A stretch of 29,909 bases of DNA from DAOQTX01 sp035340715 (GTDB lineage Bacteria; Bacteroidota; Bacteroidia; AKYH767-A; OLB10): positions 1 through 29,909 of the forward strand of contig DAOQTX010000034.1 of the NCBI GenBank assembly GCA_035340715.1, written 5' to 3'. Numbering within the stretch: the first letter of the stretch is position 1; each line of letters starts with the position of its first letter. Position numbers and translations under genes: made by a program. Below are positions 1-7,813 of this stretch, piece after piece. Under the pieces are notes generated by a model. The model had not been told where the DNA came from. It saw only the letters and a list, made by a program, of their open reading frames with translations, and did no database searches.

Positions 1-310
1 CTGGTGGCACAGCACCATACGCATACTTATGGAGCAATGCATCGACTGATGCTTCTATCAGTGGCTTAGCTCCTGGTACTTACACAGTAGTAGTAACCGA
101 TGCCAACGGATGTACAGCAAGCTGTGACTATACAGTTACCGAGCCTGCAGTATTGACGGCAACTTGTTCAGGTACGAATGTAAGTTGTAATGGCGCAAAT
201 GATGGCACAGCAGCAGTAGTAGCGGCTGGTGGCACAGCACCATACGCATACTTATGGAGCAATGCATCGACTGATGCTTCTATCAGTGGCTTAGCTCCTG
301 GTACTTACAC
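1..310 (+). repeat. 85-bp exact direct repeat inside SprB block (copies 1-85 and 226-310)
   Basis: Bases 1-85 and 226-310 are identical with an offset of 225 bp, exactly one 75-codon repeat unit. The first copy begins at the window edge, so the identity may extend further upstream. Synonymous positions are also conserved, which points to recent duplication or gene conversion between neighbouring repeats rather than protein-level selection alone. Confidence 0.9.
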
Positions 311-3300
311 CGTTATAATAACCGATGCTAACAATTGTACAGCATCATGTGATTACACAGTTACAGAACCTGCAGTATTAACGGCAACTTGTTCAAACGA
401 TGCTAATCCAAGCTGTGCTGGTTACAATGATGGTCAAGCATCAGTAGTAGCCGCTGGCGGAACAGCACCATACGCATACTTGTGGAGCAATGGTGATACC
501 AATGCTGTTGCAACAGGTTTAGTGGCGGGCACATACACAGTAGTAGTGACCGATGCCAACGGATGTACGGCAACTTGTGATGTAACATTAGTTGATCCTG
601 CAGGAATAACTATTTCCGGAACTGTAACTGATGTATTGTGTGCAGGTGGAAGTAATGGAGCCATTGATATAACCGTATCAGGTGGAACTGTGAACAGCTA
701 CTTGTGGAGCAATGGAGCTACAACTGAAGATATAGGAATCTTAACCGCTGGTGTTTATACCGTAACGGTTAACTATAATGCCGGTTGTACTTCAACAGCA
801 AGCTTTACAGTAGTTGAGCCTCCAGTAATCATCATAATTGTTAATCAGATCAACGATGTAAGTTGTAATGGTGGCAACGATGGATTTATAAATATCAGTG
901 CATCAGGCGGAACAGGAGCATTAAGCTACTTGTGGAGTGATGGTCAGACAACTGCTATTGCCAGCAACTTGATTGCAGGTACATATACTGTTGTGGTTAC
1001 TGATGCCAACGGATGTACAAGCGACCTAACCGTAGTTGTTGCTGAACCTCCGGTATTGGTGGTATCCATTAATGGAACAAACATATCATGTAACGGATCC
1101 AACGATGGCGCTGCTGCTGCAGTAGTTAGCGGAGGTAATCCATTATACGGTTATGTATGGAGCAATGGAGCGATTACCCCTACCATCAGTGGATTGTCTG
1201 CCGGTATTTATACGGTAACGGTAACTGATTCTAAAGGTTGTACCGCTACAGCGACAGTAGATATATTAGAACCGGGAATCTTAGTTGCAAGTTGCGTTGT
1301 TGATAATAACGTAAGTTGTAACGGAGGATCTGATGGTCAGGCTTCTGTATCACTAACAGGTGGTAATGCGCCATATTCATTTAGCTGGAGCAATGGTGCG
1401 ACTACTGCCACAGCTTCCGGATTATCCGCAGGTACTTATACAGTTAGCGTGACGGATGCCAATGGTTGTACCGCTACTTGCGATGTGACCATTACTGAGC
1501 CAACTGTATTGACTGTTACTTGCTCATCTACAAATGTGCTTTGTAATGGCAATAATGACGGTACTGCATCAGTAGTTGCAGCCGGAGGTACTGCTCCTTA
1601 TGCTTATGCTTGGAGCAACGGATCTACCGATGCTTCTATCAGCAACCTTGCTCCCGGATCATACACAGTAGTGATCACAGATGGCAACGGATGTATGGAT
1701 TCATGTAGTGTAAGCATCACTGAGCCTGCTGTTCTGGCGGTAACTGGTGTTGTGAGTCAAATAGTTTGTGCTGAAGATAGCAGTGGTGCTATAGATATCA
1801 GTGTAACTGGTGGAACCGCTTCTACTTCAACAATAATTAGCAATGTGACTACTACGCAGAACTTTACATTCCCAGGTGCGCCTTGGAATTCTCCAGGATC
1901 TGCAACTACAGTAAGTACATTAATCTTACCAGCATTGCCAGCTGGAGCGGTGATCAACAGTGCCGATCTTGATTTAGGATCATTTAACTCTATTAATGGA
2001 TCATGGACTAGTGAGTTCCGTGCAGACTTAACAGGTGCACATACATATACACAGGCATCACAATTCCCGGGTACGAGTAATGCACCTGGATCATTTGATC
2101 CTGTATCGTTTAACTTGCCAGGGTTTAATGTAACCGGTGGTGGTGCAATAAACTTAGTACTGAGCGAAACCTTCAATGATGGTGGAGATGGTACTATAGA
2201 TGCTATTCTTTCCGGAGCAGTATTAAGCATAAACTATACATATCCTGATACTCAAATTGTTGGATTCTATAACTATGCGTGGAGCAATGGTTCAACAGAT
2301 GAAGATCAGTCTGGATTAGGCGGTGGAGTTTATACCGTTACTGTTACTGACGATAATGGCTGTACTGCAACAGCAAGCTTTACAATAGCTTGTACCGATA
2401 CGGTTGCACCAACCTTTGGTAGTCCTATAGTTACAAACTACTTGGTAGCCGAAGCATTTGATGCTGGTTTACCTAGCGGTTGGTCTGCAACAGGATTATG
2501 GCATGTAACCAGTGCTTGTGCTACAGGAACACCTCCAAATGGTCCGAACTGGGCATACTTTGGTCAGGATGGTACATGTAACTTTGATGCCGGAACTGTA
2601 AGTGGAAACTTAACCTCGAATGTTATCAGTATCCCAGCCACGGCTACAGCAGCTGAATTACGATTCAGATATGTTTATGCCGGTGAAAATGGAGCGCCTC
2701 CAGCAGGATTCGACAATGCCGGATTCAGAATTAATGGTACACAAGCATTTGCAATCACACCTGTGGCAACTCAGAGTGTATGGCAGACTGCTACCATCAA
2801 TATGGCATCATTTATTGGTCAGAATGTAACACTGGAATGGTTCTTCAGTTCTCAGGATGGAGTTGCGAACACTGGGCTTGGCTTACAAGTAGATAGCATT
2901 ACTCTTACTGTAATTGATGTGAATGCAGGAGCAGGATGTCCTTCTCCGGTAGTACAGGGTAACGACTTTAGCCAATGCGGTGCGGTTGTTTCTTGGACTC
3001 CTCCTACAGCAGTTGACAATTGTGTTGCTACTGTAACCAGTACACACAACCCTGGAGACTTCTTCCCTGTTGGTACTACTACAGTAACTTATACAGCTAC
3101 TGATGGTTGTGGAAATGTTGGAACTTGTTCGTTTGATGTTACCGTTAATGATACGGAAGCACCAGCTTGGAACGATTGTCCTCCATTTGGATTCATCTAT
3201 ACCGATTGCAGCAACCAGTATAACTTCCAGCCTTCAGCTACCGACAACTGTAGCGGACCGCTGACTTATACTCAGACACAAGGTCCTCCATTAGGAACAA

Positions 3301-5954
3301 CCTTGCCTGCAAACTCTGCATTCTTTATTGAGTGGACCGTAACCGATACTGCTGGTAACGTGAACATATGTCAGTTCTTTGTATTCTCTTTACCACAAAT
3401 GACCTTGTCATATGCCTTTACTCCAATCACTTGTAACGGTGCAAACAATGGTTCGATCGACTTGATTGTAACCAATGGATTGTTCCCTTACACTTATCTG
3501 TGGAGTAATGGTGAAACAACTGAGGATATTTCGAACCTTGGACCTGGAACATATACTGTAACTGTAACAGACGATAACGGATGTACAGCTAGCATCAGTG
3601 TAGTGCTTACAGAGCCAGCCTTATTAACGGCCAGTGAAGTAACCAGCAATGTATCTTGCTTTGGTGGAAACGATGGTTCAATAGATGTTACTGTTTCAGG
3701 TGGTACTGCACCTTACACATACTCGTGGAGCAATGGTGCTACTACGCAGGATGTGAATGGATTGATTGCAGGTACATATACGGTAACGGTTACGGATCTA
3801 TATGGCTGTACATTTGTATTGTCAGCTACGGTAACTGAGCCTCCACAATTGTTGGCTAGCGTGGTAGTAACCGATGCAGTATGTAACGGTTCTAGTACGG
3901 GTGCTGCAGATCTTACCGTAAGTGGTGGAACACCAGCATACAGCTTCTTGTGGAGCAATGGTGCTACAACTGAAGATGTAAGTGGTCTTTCAGCAGGTGC
4001 CTATGTAGTTACCATAACTGAAGCCAATGGTTGTCAAACTCAGGTATTGGTTAATATATCTCAGCCGGCAGCTATAACAGCTACCGCTGTAGTGACGAAC
4101 TCAACTTGTGCTCAGCCAAATACAGGAGCTCTTGACATTACTGCAACTGGTGGAACAGCGCCTTACTCATATTTATGGAGTAACGGTGCAACTACCGAAG
4201 ATATCAGTGGTGTAATGGCAGGTGTTTACACGGTAACCATTACCGATGTGAATGGCTGTACAGGTGTTGTATCGTTTACAGTAGGTCAAACCAATACGCT
4301 TGCCTTCACTGAGGTGATTATACAACCTGCAGGTTGTGGATTCCCTAATGGTATAGCTACGGTAATTCCTTCCGGTGGAGTTGGTCCATACAGTATAACT
4401 TGGTTTACAGCTCCGGTTCAAAATGGTGATACAGCAAGCGGATTACCTGCGGGTGACGTTTGGTTCATGATTACCGATGCGAACGGATGTCAGTTGATTG
4501 ACTTTGTAACTGTGCCTTCAGGAAAAGCTCTTGGAGTATTGTTGAGCGCTTCAACTTATGGTGGTGGATACAACACTTCATGCAGCAATTCTTGTGATGG
4601 TAACATTACTGCAACTGTGGTTGGAAACCCAGGCCTCCTAAACTTCTTGTGGAGTAATGGAGCAACTACTCAGAATTTAACTGGAGTTTGTGCAGGTACT
4701 TATACTGTATCGGTAAGCAGCGGACATTGCTTCGCTACCGCTCAGATTGTGATTACTGCACCTCCTGCTCTAGTAGTTAGCTCTGTGGTTAATCCAGCGG
4801 CTTGTGGTAATAATACCGGTTCAATTGTAGCCAGTGTTAGTGGTGGAGTTGGTCCTTACAGTTATGTATGGAGCAACGGACAAACGACTTCAATGGCGAG
4901 CAACTTAGCAGCCGGTACCTATACCGTAACTGTAACCGATGCGAATGGTTGTACTGTTTCGATGACCAACACGGTGATTAGTAGTGGAGGACTTGTATTG
5001 ACTGGTAATTCTAGCAATGCAACTTGCTTCAACACCAGCACAGGTTCAATGTACATCAATATCAGCGGAGGTACTGCACCATATACTTACTTATGGAGTG
5101 ATGGACGTACGAATAAGAATCGTCCAAGTGTGAAAGCAGGTATCTATACCATTACGATCACTGATGTGAATGGATGTACTGGCACATTGTCGTTCACCAT
5201 TACACAACCTACTCAGTTGACGGTTTCCACAACTAAGACTGCAAACAGTTGTTGGGGTGGAGCGGATGGAACAGCAACAGCTGTTGTATCTGGTGGTGTA
5301 GCTCCTTACACGTATCTATGGTATTCAGTTCCTGTTCAAACTAATGTTACAGCAACAGGATTGAAGAAAGGATGGTACACACTTGTAGTTACTGATGCAA
5401 ATGGATGTCAGAAGAGCAGCACTGTATTTATACAGCAACCTTCTCGTATCAATATTGCGATCAGTAAGACGAACGTGAGCACATTCGGTGGAAACGATGG
5501 ATCTGCAACTGCTAATGTAAGTGGTGGTACTCCTGGTTACTCATTTGTGTGGAGCGATGGTCAAACTACTCAAACAGCATCGAATCTGGTAGCGGGTACA
5601 TATACCGTTACTGTAACCGATGCCAATGGTTGTACTCGTTCGAACTCTGTTATCATTCAACAGCCTTTATCACCACGTGTTGGTGGATCGTACAGCGATA
5701 TTACTAATGCAAATCTGTATCCAAATCCAAATACTGGATTGTTTACTCTAAGCTTTGAAAGCATGAGTGAGGGTCAGGTAAGTATTGACATCGTTGATAT
5801 GATTGGAAGAGTGGTTTATACCGATGGTGGTACTGCTCTGAAAGGACTAAACGAACAAGAGTTTAGATTAACAGACCTTCGTCCTGGAATGTATTTCGTT
5901 ACAATAAGTTCTGGTGATTCTAAGAAGACTATCAGGATGGTTATTGAGCGGTAA
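1..5954 (+). CDS. SprB-repeat giant surface adhesin with T9SS C-terminal sorting domain (5'-partial)
   Basis: The frame is open from base 3, so the true start lies upstream; the TTG at 153 sits inside a repeat and is not a start. At least 1,983 residues are present. In order they are: one partial and eight SprB-type repeats of about 75 residues (to about 2391), two HYR-like modules (about 2391-3400), ten more SprB-type repeats (about 3403-5675) and a T9SS type A sorting domain. A typical repeat carries SCNGxNDG, GGTAPYxYxWSNG, GTYTVTVTDANGCT and a closing TEP. The eighth repeat and the first HYR module each hold a large inserted domain. In Flavobacterium johnsoniae, SprB-repeat proteins are cell-surface adhesins exported by T9SS and tied to gliding or attachment. 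Export and surface location are well supported here; adhesion is an inference from the family, and no gliding genes are in view. A strong terminator follows. The alternating Cys pattern suggests stabilised beta-sandwich repeats. Confidence 0.9.
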   Translation, partial: GGTAPYAYLWSNASTDASISGLAPGTYTVVVTDANGCTASCDYTVTEPAVLTATCSGTNVSCNGANDGTAAVVAAGGTAPYAYLWSNASTDASISGLAPGTYTVIITDANNCTASCDYTVTEPAVLTATCSNDANPSCAGYNDGQASVVAAGGTAPYAYLWSNGDTNAVATGLVAGTYTVVVTDANGCTATCDVTLVDPAGITISGTVTDVLCAGGSNGAIDITVSGGTVNSYLWSNGATTEDIGILTAGVYTVTVNYNAGCTSTASFTVVEPPVIIIIVNQINDVSCNGGNDGFINISASGGTGALSYLWSDGQTTAIASNLIAGTYTVVVTDANGCTSDLTVVVAEPPVLVVSINGTNISCNGSNDGAAAAVVSGGNPLYGYVWSNGAITPTISGLSAGIYTVTVTDSKGCTATATVDILEPGILVASCVVDNNVSCNGGSDGQASVSLTGGNAPYSFSWSNGATTATASGLSAGTYTVSVTDANGCTATCDVTITEPTVLTVTCSSTNVLCNGNNDGTASVVAAGGTAPYAYAWSNGSTDASISNLAPGSYTVVITDGNGCMDSCSVSITEPAVLAVTGVVSQIVCAEDSSGAIDISVTGGTASTSTIISNVTTTQNFTFPGAPWNSPGSATTVSTLILPALPAGAVINSADLDLGSFNSINGSWTSEFRADLTGAHTYTQASQFPGTSNAPGSFDPVSFNLPGFNVTGGGAINLVLSETFNDGGDGTIDAILSGAVLSINYTYPDTQIVGFYNYAWSNGSTDEDQSGLGGGVYTVTVTDDNGCTATASFTIACTDTVAPTFGSPIVTNYLVAEAFDAGLPSGWSATGLWHVTSACATGTPPNGPNWAYFGQDGTCNFDAGTVSGNLTSNVISIPATATAAELRFRYVYAGENGAPPAGFDNAGFRINGTQAFAITPVATQSVWQTATINMASFIGQNVTLEWFFSSQDGVANTGLGLQVDSITLTVIDVNAGAGCPSPVVQGNDFSQCGAVVSWTPPTAVDNCVATVTSTHNPGDFFPVGTTTVTYTATDGCGNVGTCSFDVTVNDTEAPAWNDCPPFGFIYTDCSNQYNFQPSATDNCSGPLTYTQTQGPPLGTTLPANSAFFIEWTVTDTAGNVNICQFFVFSLPQMTLSYAFTPITCNGANNGSIDLIVTNGLFPYTYLWSNGETTEDISNLGPGTYTVTVTDDNGCTASISVVLTEPALLTASEVTSNVSCFGGNDGSIDVTVSGGTAPYTYSWSNGATTQDVNGLIAGTYTVTVTDLYGCTFVLSATVTEPPQLLASVVVTDAVCNGSSTGAADLTVSGGTPAYSFLWSNGATTEDVSGLSAGAYVVTITEANGCQTQVLVNISQPAAITATAVVTNSTCAQPNTGALDITATGGTAPYSYLWSNGATTEDISGVMAGVYTVTITDVNGCTGVVSFTVGQTNTLAFTEVIIQPAGCGFPNGIATVIPSGGVGPYSITWFTAPVQNGDTASGLPAGDVWFMITDANGCQLIDFVTVPSGKALGVLLSASTYGGGYNTSCSNSCDGNITATVVGNPGLLNFLWSNGATTQNLTGVCAGTYTVSVSSGHCFATAQIVITAPPALVVSSVVNPAACGNNTGSIVASVSGGVGPYSYVWSNGQTTSMASNLAAGTYTVTVTDANGCTVSMTNTVISSGGLVLTGNSSNATCFNTSTGSMYINISGGTAPYTYLWSDGRTNKNRPSVKAGIYTITITDVNGCTGTLSFTITQPTQLTVSTTKTANSCWGGADGTATAVVSGGVAPYTYLWYSVPVQTNVTATGLKKGWYTLVVTDANGCQKSSTVFIQQPSRINIAISKTNVSTFGGNDGSATANVSGGTPGYSFVWSDGQTTQTASNLVAGTYTVTVTDANGCTRSNSVIIQQPLSPRVGGSYSDITNANLYPNPNTGLFTLSFESMSEGQVSIDIVDMIGRVVYTDGGTALKGLNEQEFRLTDLRPGMYFVTISSGDSKKTIRMVIER
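3..2391 (+). repeat. SprB tandem repeat block 1 (one partial plus eight repeats)
   Basis: Tandem protein repeats of about 225 bp (75 codons), each with two conserved Cys (SCNG and GCTA contexts), a Trp-Ser-Asn-Gly core and a C-terminal TEPAVL-like linker. The first copies are almost identical at DNA level and later ones have diverged. The eighth repeat (from about 1735) is split by an insert. These match the SprB family repeats of Bacteroidota adhesins. Confidence 0.9.
1820..2268 (+). other. Beta-sandwich-like domain inserted inside an SprB repeat
   Basis: Repeat eight starts normally (CAEDSSGAIDISVTGGT) and resumes with YAWSNGSTDEDQSGL. Between them lie about 150 residues without SprB motifs, rich in Ser, Thr, Asn and Gly with alternating hydrophobic residues. 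The segment includes FTFPGAPWNSPGS, SFDPVSFNLPGF and INLVLSETFNDGGDGTIDA. The pattern looks like a jelly-roll or P-domain-like beta-sandwich. The family was not identified; the boundaries come from where repeat similarity stops and returns. Confidence 0.6.
2440..2930 (+). other. Choice-of-anchor / MAM-like jelly-roll domain inserted in a HYR module
   Basis: The segment starts with AEAFDAGLPSGWSATG and contains GPNWAYFGQDGTCNFDAGTVSG, LTSNVISIPATATAAELRF and LQVDSITLTV. These are hallmarks of the jelly-roll domains common in Bacteroidota secreted proteins (choice-of-anchor or MAM-like), often glycan- or ligand-binding. It interrupts a HYR module: DTVAPTF precedes it and CPSPVVQGNDFSQCGAVVSWTPP follows. 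Binding function is only inferred. Confidence 0.6.
2931..3400 (+). other. Two HYR-like modules
   Basis: The first reads CPSPVVQGNDFSQCGAVVSW, then TAVDNC and FFPVGTTTVTYTATDGCGN. The second begins with NDTEAPAWNDCPP and continues with ATDNCSGPLTY and WTVTDTAGN. The DNC and VGTTTVTYTATDxxGN signatures are those of the immunoglobulin-like HYR repeat found in cell-adhesion and secreted bacterial proteins. They separate the two SprB blocks. Confidence 0.75.
3403..5675 (+). repeat. SprB tandem repeat block 2 (ten repeats)
   Basis: Ten consecutive, more diverged SprB-type repeats of about 74-80 residues. Two of them (cores near 4400 and 5320) replace the usual WSNG core with W-[FY]-x-[AS]-PVQ. The last repeat has lost its first Cys (STFGG instead of SCNGG). 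The block runs directly into the T9SS sorting domain. Confidence 0.85.
5697..5951 (+). other. T9SS type A C-terminal sorting domain
   Basis: The final 85 or so residues start with NLYPNPNTGLFTL, then show VSIDIVDMIGRVVYTD, LTDLRPGMYFVTI and a basic end, KKTIRMVIER. This is the Por secretion-tail pattern: PNP motif, D-x-x-G-R-x-V, L-x-x-G-x-Y-x-V. The family directs export across the outer membrane through the type IX system, usually with cleavage of this domain and surface attachment or release. Confidence 0.92.
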
Positions 5955-5978
5955 TACGCAGTAGCAACAAATAACCCT

Positions 5979-6014
5979 AAGAAGCCGGATGATGATCGTC
6001 CGGCTTCTTTTTTT
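5979..6014 (+). terminator. Rho-independent terminator after the adhesin gene
   Basis: A perfect 11-bp stem, AAGAAGCCGGA (5979-5989) with TCCGGCTTCTT (5999-6009), encloses a 9-base loop. The 3' arm runs into a T tract ending at 6014. It begins 24 bases after the adhesin stop codon and separates that gene from the ABC ATPase gene at 6051. Confidence 0.92.
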
Positions 6015-6050
6015 AGTATTTTTCAATCCTAAATTTTATATCATAAGATT

Positions 6051-7733
6051 TTGACTTTTCTACTTGACGTTAATCAACTATCCATTGATCTATCTGTAAA
6101 AGGATCTCGGAGAAATTTAGTGCATGACATTTCTTTTACTGTTGAGCAAGGAAGAACATTAGGAATAGTTGGCGAAAGCGGCTCGGGAAAGTCACTTATC
6201 TGTTATTCAATGTTAGGCCTTCTTACTTCTAAAAAATTTGAAGTAGTATCGGGTTCAGCTTTATTCAAAGATCGGACTGATAACCAAATCGACTTGTTAG
6301 AAAAGAAAGCGAACAATGCTCAAAGAATGAGGGGGCAGGAGATATCTATGATTTTTCAAGAGCCAATGACTTCTTTAAATCCGGTACTTCCATGCGGGTT
6401 GCAAATTGAAGAGGCTATACGAGAAGGTAAAATATCGAAGTCAGAGAAAAAGAATAGAGTATTAGATCTATTGAAGCAAGTGCGTTTACCTGATCCGGAA
6501 AGAGTTTATAAGTCTTATCCACATGAGATATCCGGAGGGCAAAAACAAAGAGTTGTAATTGCCATGGCATTGGCTGGAAATCCATCATTGCTTATTGCAG
6601 ATGAGCCGACTACCGCATTAGATGTAACGGTTCAAGCGTCTGTGCTCAGACTTATAAATGATTTGAAGCAACAAAGAAACATGGCAGTGATATTTATTAC
6701 ACATGATTTGGGAGTTGTAAAGGAGGTTGCGGATGATGTATTGGTATTAAGAAAAGGGAAAGTTATGGAGTATGGTAATGTTAACCAGATTCTCAATCAT
6801 CCGAATAACCAATATACTAAGGACTTAATTGCATGTAGAAAGATTTTACAATCTGGAAGTAAAGATCGTTTGCCCACACTCAATCAGGCAGAAACAGTAC
6901 TTAAAGAAAAGGTTAAAAAAATGGCTCATGCTGAGATATTGACTGAGCCACCCATTTTAAAAGTTGAAAAGCTTAGTAAATATTATTTTGAGAAAGTATT
7001 TTTTTCTAAAAATGAAACTCCCTCAGTAAAAGCGGTAGATGAGATAAGTTTTGAGCTCTACAAAGGTCAAACACTTGGAATAGTTGGTGAATCGGGCTGT
7101 GGAAAAACTACATTGGGGAGAACCATTTTGAACCTAGTCGAACCCAGTACTGGTAAAGTTTGGTATGAAGGAGTTGATATTACTTCCTATTCCAAGAAAG
7201 AGTGGCATACCTTGAGAAAAGATATTCAAATAATATTTCAAGATCCTTATGCTTCTTTGAACCCTCGCTTAAGTATAAAACAAATATTACTTGAGCCTAT
7301 ACAGGTACATCAAATCGGAAATAATGATGTAGATCGTATCAAAAAAGTAACCGATATGCTTGAAAAAGTAGGATTGAGTTCGGACGTATTAAACCGGTAT
7401 CCTCACGAGTTTTCGGGTGGACAGAGACAGCGAATCTGTATTGCGCGGTCCTTGGTATTGGAACCTAAGTTGGTGGTTTGTGATGAGTCCGTTTCTGCTT
7501 TAGATGTTTCTGTGCAAGCCCAAGTGCTGAATTTGTTGAATGACTTGAAAAAAGAATTTAAACTAACCTATATTTTCATATCACATGATTTGAGTGTGGT
7601 AAACTATATGTCAGATACAATATTGGTAATGTATAAAGGGAATAGAATAGAAATGGGGCCAGCAAATGAAGTTTATCTGCATCCGCAAAATGAGTATACT
7701 CAAAAACTAATCAATAGTGCGCCTTTATTATAA
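6051..7733 (+). CDS. Fused double-ATPase of a peptide/nickel-type ABC importer (OppD-OppF-like)
   Basis: This 560-residue cytoplasmic protein carries two complete ABC ATPase halves of the Opp/Dpp/GsiA family, which power import of oligopeptides or similar solutes. Half one has Walker A GESGSGKS (41-48), Q-loop Gln103, signature SGGQKQR (161-167) and Walker B LLIADEPT. Half two has Walker A GESGCGKT (346-353), Q397, signature SGGQRQR (455-461) and VVCDES, where Ser replaces the usual Pro. Each half is followed by the HPxNxYT element typical of this family (HPNNQYT, HPQNEYT). The start is TTG at 6051, because the first in-frame ATG falls after Walker A and an in-frame stop lies at 6030-6032. 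No permease or binding protein is adjacent, so the membrane partner must lie elsewhere. The substrate cannot be told from the sequence. Confidence 0.92.
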   Translation: MTFLLDVNQLSIDLSVKGSRRNLVHDISFTVEQGRTLGIVGESGSGKSLICYSMLGLLTSKKFEVVSGSALFKDRTDNQIDLLEKKANNAQRMRGQEISMIFQEPMTSLNPVLPCGLQIEEAIREGKISKSEKKNRVLDLLKQVRLPDPERVYKSYPHEISGGQKQRVVIAMALAGNPSLLIADEPTTALDVTVQASVLRLINDLKQQRNMAVIFITHDLGVVKEVADDVLVLRKGKVMEYGNVNQILNHPNNQYTKDLIACRKILQSGSKDRLPTLNQAETVLKEKVKKMAHAEILTEPPILKVEKLSKYYFEKVFFSKNETPSVKAVDEISFELYKGQTLGIVGESGCGKTTLGRTILNLVEPSTGKVWYEGVDITSYSKKEWHTLRKDIQIIFQDPYASLNPRLSIKQILLEPIQVHQIGNNDVDRIKKVTDMLEKVGLSSDVLNRYPHEFSGGQRQRICIARSLVLEPKLVVCDESVSALDVSVQAQVLNLLNDLKKEFKLTYIFISHDLSVVNYMSDTILVMYKGNRIEMGPANEVYLHPQNEYTQKLINSAPLL

Positions 7734-7770
7734 TTGAATGAAATAGACATTAAGAAAACAAGTAAGTTTT

Positions 7771-7778
7771 TATCTTTG
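7771..7778 (+). promoter_or_regulatory. Candidate Bacteroidota -7 promoter element
   Basis: TATCTTTG matches the Bacteroidota sigma-ABfr -7 consensus TAnnTTTG and lies 35 bases before the lipoprotein start, in the 80-base gap after the ABC ATPase gene. I see no clear TTTG -33 element at the expected distance, so this rests on the -7 match and position only. Confidence 0.4.
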
Positions 7779-7813
7779 GAATGACACTTGATTTTCTCTT
7801 TATATAAAAGTGA

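Noticed and set aside
153..155. TTG at 153 as start of the adhesin
   Set aside because: The same frame is open to base 3 and already encodes an SprB repeat, so the gene extends upstream of the window.
1..2391. Regular periodic repeats as a possible CRISPR array
   Set aside because: The period is 225 bp in-frame protein repeats, not 25-40 bp direct repeats with unique spacers.
403..4421. Several 60-160 residue open frames on both strands inside the adhesin gene
   Set aside because: They are shadow frames of the repeat array; their sequences show no family features and lie wholly within a strong coding region.
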